A DNA stretch of 50,743 nt, from NCBI GenBank assembly GCA_947041165.1, contig CAMRCY010000014.1, positions 1 through 50,743 on the forward strand, in the 5' to 3' direction. Of the stretch, positions 16,982 to 25,256 are shown piece by piece. The stretch comes from an uncultured Deferribacteraceae bacterium. Its GTDB lineage: Bacteria; Chrysiogenota; Deferribacteres; Deferribacterales; Mucispirillaceae. Each line of letters begins with the position of its first letter. Within the stretch, counting starts at the first letter, position 1. The position numbers and the translations under genes were made by a program. Under the pieces are notes generated by a model. The model worked only from the letters and a program-made list of their open reading frames with translations, was not told the DNA's origin and did not search any database.

Positions 16982-19023
16982 TGCTTAATTTGTTGAATAA
17001 ACCGTTTAAGAGAGATAAGGTAGCGTTAATTATAGTATCTGTTGCGATATTGATTGTTGTAGCAATTTCTATATCGAGTAAACTATATGAACTTAAGTTT
17101 TGGAATGAAAATAAAGAAGTTTTTTATGTTGATGATATACCGATGATGACAACTTTAGATGCATATAAATTTACACGTCATGCTGATGAATATCGTAAAG
17201 GGATTTATGATACATCTACAATGGATAAAAAAATATTCTATCCAGAAGGTGCACACTTTCCTGATCCTGTACCTTTAATAAGTGTGGTGATTGAAAAAAC
17301 ATCTTCATTATTTGATATAAATCTTCATAAGGCAGCGATATATACTATACCGTTTATGTTCGGTTTATTTGTGATACCACTTGGGATATATTTCTATTTA
17401 TTAGGATATCCTGCACTCGGAATTTTCGGTGGATTAATAGGAATGTTTGCACCGATGTATGCTGGCAGAACATCGCTTGGAAGAATTGATGCTGATAGTA
17501 TGATAGTATTCTTTATGGTTCTCGCATCATTATTTGTATATCTTGCATCGACAGTTAGAGATGATAAAAAATGGAAGCTTTATCTCTATTCATCACTTGC
17601 AGGATTTACGATAAGTATCTTCTTCTACTGGTATCATCATGGGGTGTTTAATATAGTGTATTTTGCACTGTTAGTTTTTATGTTAGCTATATCAAAATTT
17701 AAAATTAAAGATATCGTGATCGCTTCAGTTTTATATATAATATTTAGTAACCCACTCTATTTACAACATGCTGTTGTTCAGATGATCCAATCTATACAGG
17801 TATATTTATTCCCTGTTAAAGCATCTAATTTTGACAACTTTTTTCCTAATGTTTACTCAACAATAAGTGAGGCAAAAAGATCTGTCACTATTGGAGAGTC
17901 TTTAGCTTATGTTGTGCCTAATATATATATAGCAGGTTTAGGTTTAATATCTGTTGGAGTTTTTGCGATAAGAAATTTTAAAAAATGTATACCTTTAGCA
18001 CCTCTTTTTGCATTAGGCTTAATGACGTTTGTTTCATCAAATAGATTTTCAATGTTTTTAGGGCCAGCAGTAGGAGTTGGTATCGGATATATTTTTCATG
18101 TAATTATATCAAATATAAACTTTAAAGTTAAGTATGAGCAGTATCTAAAAATAGGTGTATCAACTGCGTTAGCATTTGTTGTTTATGGGATATTTTTGGT
18201 TGCAGGATACAGTAGTTATAGCTCTAGATCAGGCCCGTCAATAGTTACACCTATATACGATGTTTTTGTTGAAATGGATGAAACTCTTCCAAAAAATTCT
18301 AATGTACTAACATGGTGGGATTACGGTTTAGCATTGATTGATGCAGGAGATTTTAATGCTTTTCATACAGGTATGACGCAAGCAAGTCCTAAGACATATC
18401 TTATCGCAAAAGGGTTAACCTCTAGTCAGCAAGATTTATACAGTTTCACATCGTACTTAGGTAGAAATGGTATAGCCGAGCTAAATAATTTTATTGAAGA
18501 TAACTATACGTTAGAGATGGTACTTGATAATATATCTAGGTTCAATGAAGGTCCAGTTGATAATAAGACTTATGTGCTGTATACAAATGATATGGTTGGC
18601 AAATATGGAGCTATATCTTATCTATCATTTTGGAATCCTAAAACTGGTGTTAGTGATCCAAGAAATTTCGATCAATTAAACTGTACTGAAATGAACGACA
18701 ATATATTAACTTGTAATGGTTTAGTGATCAATTTAACTACAGGAATAATTAACAATCGTGCAACATTGCTTAACACATATTATACAGAAAATGGAAATGT
18801 TAGTGAGAAGATTGATTATCAATTTAGTGGTGGCTACACATTAATTATCAACAGAAGTGGTAGGGGAATTAACGCAGTATATTTAATAGCTGAAAAAGAT
18901 ATTGAGAGTTCATTTATAGATCTGTTTTTTCTAAATCAACCAGATGAAAATCTTTATGAACTAGTGATTGATAGCTATCCATTTGCAAGGCTATATAGAT
19001 TAAAAGAGAAAGTGGCACAGTAG
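16981..19023 (+). CDS. STT3/PglB-type oligosaccharyltransferase
   Basis: Integral membrane enzyme that moves a lipid-linked oligosaccharide onto asparagine of exported proteins. The 680-residue protein has about 12-13 membrane helices in its first 400 residues, with acidic metal-site motifs in the external loops (TLDAYKFTRHADEY, and GRIDADSM). The soluble C-terminal domain carries the diagnostic WWDYG at residues 445-449, which recognises the sequon. Known bacterial homologs (PglB) occur in Campylobacter, some Deltaproteobacteria and related low-GC lineages. The glycosyltransferase row at 1-3625 could help build its donor glycan, but no flippase or polyprenyl-phosphate sugar transferase is seen here. 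It is coupled to pepA. Confidence 0.93.
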   Translation: MLNLLNKPFKRDKVALIIVSVAILIVVAISISSKLYELKFWNENKEVFYVDDIPMMTTLDAYKFTRHADEYRKGIYDTSTMDKKIFYPEGAHFPDPVPLISVVIEKTSSLFDINLHKAAIYTIPFMFGLFVIPLGIYFYLLGYPALGIFGGLIGMFAPMYAGRTSLGRIDADSMIVFFMVLASLFVYLASTVRDDKKWKLYLYSSLAGFTISIFFYWYHHGVFNIVYFALLVFMLAISKFKIKDIVIASVLYIIFSNPLYLQHAVVQMIQSIQVYLFPVKASNFDNFFPNVYSTISEAKRSVTIGESLAYVVPNIYIAGLGLISVGVFAIRNFKKCIPLAPLFALGLMTFVSSNRFSMFLGPAVGVGIGYIFHVIISNINFKVKYEQYLKIGVSTALAFVVYGIFLVAGYSSYSSRSGPSIVTPIYDVFVEMDETLPKNSNVLTWWDYGLALIDAGDFNAFHTGMTQASPKTYLIAKGLTSSQQDLYSFTSYLGRNGIAELNNFIEDNYTLEMVLDNISRFNEGPVDNKTYVLYTNDMVGKYGAISYLSFWNPKTGVSDPRNFDQLNCTEMNDNILTCNGLVINLTTGIINNRATLLNTYYTENGNVSEKIDYQFSGGYTLIINRSGRGINAVYLIAEKDIESSFIDLFFLNQPDENLYELVIDSYPFARLYRLKEKVAQ

Positions 19024-19154
19024 AGATAGGTGTAATTTATAAGAATTCAACTAAATAAATTTAGTAAAATTGTTTAGAGTATTTAATGTGAGAGAAGATT
19101 TTTAGTTTAGATATAAATTGATTTAAGTTTTAATTTTTGTTTCAGATTTTGTTA

Positions 19155-19190
19155 AGGGGTAGGTGCATGATAAATGTGTCTACCTCTTTT
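19155..19190 (+). terminator. Intrinsic terminator after stt3
   Basis: AGGGGTAG (19155-19162) pairs with CTACCTCT (19180-19187) with one G-T wobble, followed by TTTTGTTATTT. It sits 130 bp after the stop of the plus-strand pepA-stt3 operon. Confidence 0.6.
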
Positions 19191-19202
19191 GTTATTTAAG
19201 AA

Positions 19203-19240
19203 TATAAAAAAACTCCATCACCTTAGAGTAAATGATGGAG
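19203..19240 (-). terminator. Intrinsic terminator for the nuclease-like orphan
   Basis: A perfect 8-bp stem, CTCCATCA (19213-19220) and TGATGGAG (19233-19240), is followed on the minus strand by seven T. The remaining intergenic bases to 19385 are AT-rich with nothing else recognised. Confidence 0.75.
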
Positions 19241-19385
19241 CAAAAAAAATATTTTATTTATAATCATTTTGTAAAATATATATTAATTTATAAAATAATA
19301 AAGATATATAAAACTTGATATATGAGATGTAAACTAATCTTAATAAAGTTTATTCTAAAAATTTAAATTCTAAAATTATACTATT

Positions 19386-20348
19386 TTACAGATACCTTTT
19401 AGATAAATAATCTCCTAATTTTGCGTACGATGGAAGAGTTGAGATATAATCAATGATAAATTTATTATCAATAATTTTATACTTATCTTGATTGCTGATA
19501 GCATCTCTCCAACTAGCTTCCATATCTTTACTACTAGGTTTATATATTTTTTTAAGCAGTTTATCATTTGCTGTAGGAATAACATGCAGATGAATAAAAT
19601 TATCAGCTTTTACACTCTCAGTATTATTACTTAAAACCATTTGCTCTGCCCATAAAGTTTGACGCATAAGTTGATAGAACGGCTCGTAATAGAAAAGACC
19701 TGTATATGATTGTTTTAATTGTTCAGAGTTTTTAATCAGTTGGTTATATCTACTTCTTCTAATTTCGCCATTAGATCCTTTTGCTTTATCCTCATTACTA
19801 TAATGTTCTGTATACATCCACTCAATAGGTATAATCCACTTCTCGCCATTTGTATGTTTTGCATAAATTAGTGCATCTATAGATGTACGATCTGAGCCTC
19901 TTATTGATGAACGCTCATTTAGATGGTCGTAACCACTTATAGCCTCAAACGCTATAAACCCTTTATCTTTATCTGATGAGATCGGCAAAACTTCTGTAAA
20001 CCTGTCACCCTCTGCAAACTTATTTTCTGCTATATGGTTTAATAAACTGAGTACTGTATCTTTATCTTTTCTTATTGCGAATAGGTGATTTACACAAGCG
20101 ATTTGTGATGAGAGCAGATGTCCTGTTGGCTGTTTCCCTTCTACCCACCATGACACTTTATTTTCTGTAAAATATTTTTTTGCATCATCTTTTATAGCTG
20201 GATATAAATTATCATCGCCATCAAGAAGCATGAAAGCTCTTTTTTTCTCTCTATACAATCCCCAAACTTTTGCTCCCTCAAATAGATCAGACTCTGTGAT
20301 AAGTGCTGCCTGTCTTTTCCTTTCATCCTCTTGATATTTTGATGACAT
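19386..20348 (-). CDS. Putative PD-(D/E)XK nuclease-like protein (PGN_0703-like), possibly inactive
   Basis: This 320-residue protein resembles the PGN_0703-type family of putative restriction endonucleases. It has a WWVEGK then HLLSSQIACVNHLF stretch, followed by a PD-(D/E)XK-like core: Asp158 in SIDALIYAK and Glu176 in IPIEWMYTEHY. The lysine expected two residues after the glutamate is Met178 (codon ATG, one base from AAG), so catalysis is doubtful unless another lysine substitutes. No methyltransferase is adjacent. It is isolated between two minus-strand terminators and preceded by a 25-codon mini-gene. An accessory or acquired gene is likely. Family assignment rests on motif resemblance only. 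Confidence 0.5.
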   Translation of the reverse strand: MSSKYQEDERKRQAALITESDLFEGAKVWGLYREKKRAFMLLDGDDNLYPAIKDDAKKYFTENKVSWWVEGKQPTGHLLSSQIACVNHLFAIRKDKDTVLSLLNHIAENKFAEGDRFTEVLPISSDKDKGFIAFEAISGYDHLNERSSIRGSDRTSIDALIYAKHTNGEKWIIPIEWMYTEHYSNEDKAKGSNGEIRRSRYNQLIKNSEQLKQSYTGLFYYEPFYQLMRQTLWAEQMVLSNNTESVKADNFIHLHVIPTANDKLLKKIYKPSSKDMEASWRDAISNQDKYKIIDNKFIIDYISTLPSYAKLGDYLSKRYL

Positions 20349-20369
20349 TTAATTTCCCCTTGTTTCCAT

Positions 20370-20447
20370 TTATTTTCGTATATCTGTAAATACAGAACTT
20401 TCTAGTGATGATAAAAAATATTCTGTATCTACATAGTCGTAACTCAT
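20370..20447 (-). CDS. Possible 25-residue peptide or leader ORF
   Basis: A 25-codon frame starts at an ATG that has a good AGGAG ribosome site 7 nt upstream. It stops 22 bp before the start of the nuclease-like gene. The predicted peptide (MSYDYVDTEYFLSS...) is acidic and has no membrane segment. It could be a leader peptide, a small partner protein, or the remnant of a longer gene. Nothing in it is recognised. Confidence 0.4.
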   Translation of the reverse strand: MSYDYVDTEYFLSSLESSVFTDIRK

Positions 20448-20483
20448 AACTTTCTCCTGCTTTAATAATTATTATTTTGTAAT

Positions 20484-20525
20484 ATAAAAAAATGGATAGC
20501 ACAGCCTAAAACTATTACTATCCAT
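20484..20525 (-). terminator. Intrinsic terminator after purA
   Basis: A perfect 8-bp stem, ATGGATAG (20492-20499) and CTATCCAT (20518-20525), is followed on the minus strand by seven T. It ends the aminotransferase-hisZ-purA run. Confidence 0.78.
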
Positions 20526-20601
20526 CTTATCTATTGTATACTATTAAACTTAATAACTAATAATTTGTACTTAATCTTTAAATATTAAAAGATTAAAAAA
20601 C

Positions 20602-21888
20602 CTAAAATATATCTGATAATACAACTGTTTCTTCTCTATCAGTTCCAAGAGATACTAAGCAGTAAGGAACGTTTAAAAACTTAGTTATGAAATCAAGATA
20701 CTCTCTTGCTTCCACAGGTAAGTCTTTGATACTTTTAGCTTTTGTTATATCAGTTTTCCAACCTTTAAAAGTTTTGTAAACTGGTTCAATTCGGTTTAGT
20801 TTATCTATTTCTGCTGGAAAAGTAGTAACTTTTTTGCCATCAATTTTATATGCAATACAAACTTTGATTTTAGGCATAACATCTAAAACATCTATTTTTG
20901 TAAGCGCTATGTAACTTAATCCGTTTACCATGCAAGCATATTTTGCAGCAACTAAATCTAGCCAACCACATCTTCTTGATCTACCAGTTGTTGCTCCAAA
21001 CTCATTTCCTGCTTTTCTTAAAAGTTCGCCGTCTGCATCAAATAGTTCTGTAGGGAATGGGCCTTCACCAACTCTTGTTGTGTATGCTTTTAAAACACCA
21101 ACAACTTGATTGATTTTTAATGGAGATACTCCAGTACCGATTGATGCACCACCTGCTGAACCGTTTGATGATGTAACAAATGGATATGTACCAAAATCAA
21201 GATCTAATAAAGTGCCTTGAGCACCCTCTAACATAACTTTCTTTTTTTTGTCGATAAGGTTATTGACTAAAACTGCAGTATCAGTCACATAATCTTTAAT
21301 CTCTTTAGCGAATTTTAAACATTGAGATATAACTGTCGCTTCATCAAGCGGATCAATGTTATAAACCTTAGTTGCGTATGCGTTAATTTCTTCAAGGTTA
21401 TCTCTAATTTTATCTGTTAATATTTTTTTATCAAAAAGATCAGATATTCTAATACCCATTCTTCCTGTTTTATCCATATAACAAGGGCCTATTCCTCTAC
21501 CAGTTGTGCCTATTTTTTTAGCACCTTTAAGCTCTTCTTTATGCTTATCAAACAGTGTGTGATAAGGCATAATAACGTGTGCTCTATCAGATATATAAAA
21601 TCTTTTATTAAAGCTTATACCTCTTTTTTGTAGAGCTTTGATCTCTTTAATAAGTGCAGATAGCTCAATAACTACTCCGTTTCCGATGACATTGATAGTT
21701 TTTTTATGAATTATACCTGATGGTACAAGATGCAGAACAAACTTGTCACCTTCAACCCAAACAGTATGGCCTGCGTTATGACCACCTTGATATCTAACTA
21801 CAACATCTGCTTGTTTTGCGTAAAGATCAACTATCTTACCTTTACCTTCATCTCCCCACTGCACTCCTAAAATAACTGAACATCCCAT
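20602..21888 (-). CDS. purA: Adenylosuccinate synthetase
   Basis: PurA joins aspartate to IMP using GTP, the first committed step to AMP. The 428-residue length is standard. Visible motifs are the P-loop-like QWGDEGKGKIVD at residues 10-21 (catalytic Asp), GHNAGHT, the IMP-binding GTTGRGIGPCYMDK, TSSNGSAGG and TRVGEGPFPTEL. A clear AGGAGG lies before the ATG. It follows hisZ by 24 bp, a pairing seen in many bacteria. Nothing unusual. Confidence 0.97.
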   Translation of the reverse strand: MGCSVILGVQWGDEGKGKIVDLYAKQADVVVRYQGGHNAGHTVWVEGDKFVLHLVPSGIIHKKTINVIGNGVVIELSALIKEIKALQKRGISFNKRFYISDRAHVIMPYHTLFDKHKEELKGAKKIGTTGRGIGPCYMDKTGRMGIRISDLFDKKILTDKIRDNLEEINAYATKVYNIDPLDEATVISQCLKFAKEIKDYVTDTAVLVNNLIDKKKKVMLEGAQGTLLDLDFGTYPFVTSSNGSAGGASIGTGVSPLKINQVVGVLKAYTTRVGEGPFPTELFDADGELLRKAGNEFGATTGRSRRCGWLDLVAAKYACMVNGLSYIALTKIDVLDVMPKIKVCIAYKIDGKKVTTFPAEIDKLNRIEPVYKTFKGWKTDITKAKSIKDLPVEAREYLDFITKFLNVPYCLVSLGTDREETVVLSDIF

Positions 21889-21912
21889 AACATTGGCCTC
21901 CTAATATAGACC

Positions 21913-23034
21913 TTAATTTTCGATAACTTCTTTAAACTTATATATAGATATGAACTTCGGCAATGAGGCTTTATCGTTAATAAAAATAACTCTAAATCCT
22001 TTGCTTTGTAGTTCTATATACTTTTTAAAATTTTTCTCACCAACAATAAGATAATCGTAGCTATCGCTATAATCGAATATTGTATCAAACTGCATTAATT
22101 TATCTAGGTGTAATGCAAACCCTGCTGCATTAATATCTTTACCAAATTTACTCATTAAATTGTTATATCTTCCACCGCTACCTAAAAGGTGTCCCGATAA
22201 TGGATGAGTTAATTCAAAGCTTATACCTGTGTAGTAATCTAAACCTCTTATTTCTGAAATATCAAACACAAGCGTGTCTGCATCTACTCCTAATAATATT
22301 AGATTATCGACAACTTTTTTTAGATAGTCAACACGTTTAGATAAAAACTCATCAAATGCTGTAATTTCTTTTAACTTATCAAAAATCTCTACACCACCAA
22401 AAAGTGATGTTACAGATATAATAAGTTCTTTCATTTTACTATCAATTTCAACATTTTTTAGCTCATCTTGTAATAGGTATGTTGACTTTGTTGATATAAG
22501 GTTTTTAATTTTATCCTGATTAACAGGTATCGCATTTATTATATATGATAAAAACTCTTTATCACCGATAATAATTTTATAATCTTTAAGGTTAATAGTT
22601 TTTAACGCTTTATCAGCAAGTAGAAGAATTTCTGTATCGGCATGAAACGAGTCATTACCAAAAATTTCTACACCTATCTGAACACTATCACTTCTAACAC
22701 CTTTGCTAAGTGTTGTTCTAAATACTGATCCGTTATATTGTACTCTAAGAGGTAGAGGATAGTCAGACATATATCCTACCACACTTCTACAAACTTGAGG
22801 AGTAAAATCAGGACGCAGAACAAAAGATTTACCAGATGCTCTATCGGTATAGCGGATAGTTGTTTCATCAGATATATCAAAACAAGTTTCTTTAAGTATA
22901 TCGTATCGTTCATATAGTGGGAAATCTAATTTTATATATCCGAAAGAATCAAATAAATCTTTGATGTTTTTTATGATATTTTCTTTTCTTGCAACCCTTA
23001 AAACTGCAGGTTCTGTTCCGTTTTTTATTTGCAT
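21913..23034 (-). CDS. hisZ: ATP phosphoribosyltransferase regulatory subunit HisZ
   Basis: HisZ is a catalytically dead class II histidyl-tRNA synthetase paralog. It activates short-form HisG and confers histidine feedback. The 373-residue protein carries the class II core: motif 1 region near GYIKLDFPLYERY, motif 2 with VLRPDFTPQVCR, and RGLDYYTG. It lacks a C-terminal anticodon domain, as expected for HisZ. True HisRS is longer and would keep the histidine A motif. hisG is not in the window. The start lies 7 bp after the aminotransferase stop. Confidence 0.9.
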   Translation of the reverse strand: MQIKNGTEPAVLRVARKENIIKNIKDLFDSFGYIKLDFPLYERYDILKETCFDISDETTIRYTDRASGKSFVLRPDFTPQVCRSVVGYMSDYPLPLRVQYNGSVFRTTLSKGVRSDSVQIGVEIFGNDSFHADTEILLLADKALKTINLKDYKIIIGDKEFLSYIINAIPVNQDKIKNLISTKSTYLLQDELKNVEIDSKMKELIISVTSLFGGVEIFDKLKEITAFDEFLSKRVDYLKKVVDNLILLGVDADTLVFDISEIRGLDYYTGISFELTHPLSGHLLGSGGRYNNLMSKFGKDINAAGFALHLDKLMQFDTIFDYSDSYDYLIVGEKNFKKYIELQSKGFRVIFINDKASLPKFISIYKFKEVIEN

Positions 23035-23041
23035 AATTATT

Positions 23042-24196
23042 TTATTTCTCTGGTATATATTTTATAAAAATTTCTTGAGCAGCTTTAACTCCAGCAGATA
23101 GTGGTATTTTAGCACCAAATTTTACTAATCCCATCTCAATAGATGACACAGCTGTGATTGTATCGAAAAGATCGTGATACCCTAAATGTGATATTCGTAA
23201 AACTTTTCCATCTAACTGATCTTGTCCACCAGCTATTGCTACACCACATTTTGTTCTTAAAAATTTAACGAACGCTTTTCCGTCTATCCCAGCTGGTAAG
23301 TAACAACCAGTTACAGCGTCAGATGGAGATTTCTCAGCTAACAATTTTAATCCGATTGCAGTGCAAGCAGCTCTAGTTGCAGCGGCGTTTATTTTATGTC
23401 TATTAAAAACATTATCAAGCCCTTCTTCTAAAAGCATTTTAAGAACTTTGTTAAGCCCTATAATAAGTGATACACCTGCAGTCCACGCTGTTGTGTTTTT
23501 CTCTTGATTTTTACGTTCTTTTTTAAGATCTATATAGAATTTTTTTTGTGTGTTTTTATCAACCATACCCCAAGCTTTTTTGCTTAATGATATAAATGAT
23601 AAACCAGGAGGTAACATAAACGCTTTTTGTGAACCAGATATTAATATATCTACTCCCCATTTATCTGTTTCAGTATCATGAACTCCGACAGATGTTATAC
23701 CGTCTACCACTAGTATCGTATTTTCTCTATCTTTAATAATTTCAGCAACTTCTTTAATAGGGTGATAAACAGTTGTTGATGTTTCACTTCCTTGCATTAA
23801 GACAGCTTTAATTTCAGGGTTTTTATCAAGTGCAGTTTTGACATCTTGAGGATTAACCGCTTCTCCCCATTCAACTTTAATTTCAACAACTTTAACTCCA
23901 GCCATTGTGCAAAGCTGTGTCCATCTTTCAGCAAACTTTCCACCGTTTATAACTAAGGCAGTGTCGCCATCATTTAAAGTGTTTATAACGGCAGCTTCCA
24001 TAGCTAGTGTTCCTGAACCTAACAGTATCAATACATCGTTATCAGTTTTAAAAACAGATTTTAAACCTGTTCTAACTTCTGCAAAGATAGACTCAAACTC
24101 AGATGTTCTGTGATGCATCATCGGTTGTGCCATTTCAAGCAATATTATCTCTGGAACTTGTGTTGGACCTGGAGTTAGTAGGTATTTTTTTAACAT
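23042..24196 (-). CDS. PLP-dependent aminotransferase, alanine-glyoxylate / serine-pyruvate type
   Basis: A class V fold aminotransferase of the small archaeal/bacterial AGT group. It may use alanine, serine or phosphoserine as donor. Family motifs are LLTPGPTQVPE at the start, MHHRTSEF, LGSGTLAMEA, DGITSVG, and the PLP lysine in SGSQKAFMLPPG. I prefer the ATG at 24196, because LKKYLLTPGPT is the family start and GGGGGA lies 10 nt upstream. The frame opens six codons earlier (24214). Just upstream is a perfect palindrome that may control it. Similar proteins have been annotated as serine or 2-aminoethylphosphonate enzymes; the exact substrate is not clear. First gene of the run with hisZ and purA. 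Confidence 0.85.
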   Translation of the reverse strand: MLKKYLLTPGPTQVPEIILLEMAQPMMHHRTSEFESIFAEVRTGLKSVFKTDNDVLILLGSGTLAMEAAVINTLNDGDTALVINGGKFAERWTQLCTMAGVKVVEIKVEWGEAVNPQDVKTALDKNPEIKAVLMQGSETSTTVYHPIKEVAEIIKDRENTILVVDGITSVGVHDTETDKWGVDILISGSQKAFMLPPGLSFISLSKKAWGMVDKNTQKKFYIDLKKERKNQEKNTTAWTAGVSLIIGLNKVLKMLLEEGLDNVFNRHKINAAATRAACTAIGLKLLAEKSPSDAVTGCYLPAGIDGKAFVKFLRTKCGVAIAGGQDQLDGKVLRISHLGYHDLFDTITAVSSIEMGLVKFGAKIPLSAGVKAAQEIFIKYIPEK

Positions 24197-24204
24197 AGAA
24201 ATTT

Positions 24205-24233
24205 TTTCCCCCATAGGGAAAATTTTTCCCTAT
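24205..24233 (-). promoter_or_regulatory. Palindrome overlapping the leader and ribosome site of the aminotransferase gene
   Basis: On the minus strand ATAGGGAAAA, one base, and UUUUCCCUAU form a perfect 10-base inverted repeat, followed at once by GGGGGAAAAAA that contains the ribosome site. The UUUUCCC arm can pair either with the upstream arm or with the ribosome site, but not both. It could be a DNA operator or an RNA switch. Confidence 0.45.
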
Positions 24234-24545
24234 ACATATATATTAGTCTTATAAACGTATATAAAACCTATAAATATTTAAAACTTATGAATAATTAAAA
24301 CGTACAAATAATGACTAAACTTGTAAATAGATATAATACCTATGAATATATTTAAGTTACAAAAAAAAATGTAAACAGGTAAATATCTTCAGTTTATCAA
24401 TATATATAAAACTTATAATAGTATAGAACGCACAAATATATTTAATATAATAGAGCGTATCAATAATATATGATATTTACAAATATGTAATTGTTAAAGC
24501 ATACAAAACAAAGTTCATATAAATATGAGCAGTTACAATAACATA

Positions 24546-24815
24546 ATAAGTTTGCAATACACAATGCTACTAATAACAGAATAAGTTTGTAATATACAAC
24601 GCTACTAATAACAGAATAAGTTTGTAATATACAACGCTAGTAATAACTCAATAAGTTTGCAATACACAACGCTACTAATAACTCAATAAGTTTGCAATAT
24701 ACAACGCTACTAATAACAGAATAAGTTTGCAATACACAACGCTACTAATAACAGAATAAGTTTGCAAATAGACAATAATTTTAATAACTTAATCAGTTTG
24801 TAAATACACAACGCT
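24546..24815. repeat. Tandem array, 35-bp unit, seven or more copies
   Basis: ATAAGTTTG(C/T)AATA(C/T)ACAA-type units start at 24546, 24581, 24616, 24651, 24686, 24721 and 24756, an exact 35-bp period, with a degenerate eighth copy after. The left flank 24240-24540 is AT-rich with weaker, irregular copies and no gene. Units are contiguous, without spacers. Confidence 0.9.
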
Positions 24816-24881
24816 ACACTTCTAAAATATTATGTGAATGTTAAATTTATACAATAATTACAAAAGTATCAAGATTAATTT

Positions 24882-25208
24882 TTAAAACTTATCATTTTTA
24901 AATTGTAACTGTTGTTCATACATCAATTTTAACATGTTATATCCGTAAAGTTTTGGTGGATACATCAGCATAACTTCTCTTAATACTGCTTTATTGTTTG
25001 CATGTTCTTGTATCCATGCATAAGCAGTCACTTCATTTGTATATACCTGTAACTTTAATTCAGGAGAAAATTTTGGATCAACATATTTTGTCGCAATCCA
25101 AGTTTCTATCTGCTTGTTCGTCTTTTCTGAAAGATCGTATGCATGCCCATTAGAATACGATACCGTTAAAATAATTAGTGTTGCTAAAGTTAAAAACAAT
25201 TTGTTCAT
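24882..25208 (-). CDS. Small secreted protein of unknown function
   Basis: A 108-residue protein with a clear signal peptide (MNKLFLTLATLIILTVSYS, cleavage near GHA). The mature part is a mostly helical, charged domain (LSEKTNKQIETWIATKYVDP, MYPPKLYGYN). I use the ATG at 25208, which has GGAGG directly upstream; an earlier in-frame ATG at 25220 has no ribosome site. It lies 36 bp after the RND pump gene on the same strand, so it may be co-expressed and act in the periplasm. I recognise no family. Confidence 0.7.
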   Translation of the reverse strand: MNKLFLTLATLIILTVSYSNGHAYDLSEKTNKQIETWIATKYVDPKFSPELKLQVYTNEVTAYAWIQEHANNKAVLREVMLMYPPKLYGYNMLKLMYEQQLQFKNDKF

Positions 25209-25256
25209 AAAAGCCTCCAATAATAAATATAGTTGTGCTGTTATTATATATTATCG

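Noticed and set aside
24546-24815. CRISPR array
   Set aside because: The repeats are contiguous with no unique spacers, and no cas genes lie nearby; the same holds for the other arrays.
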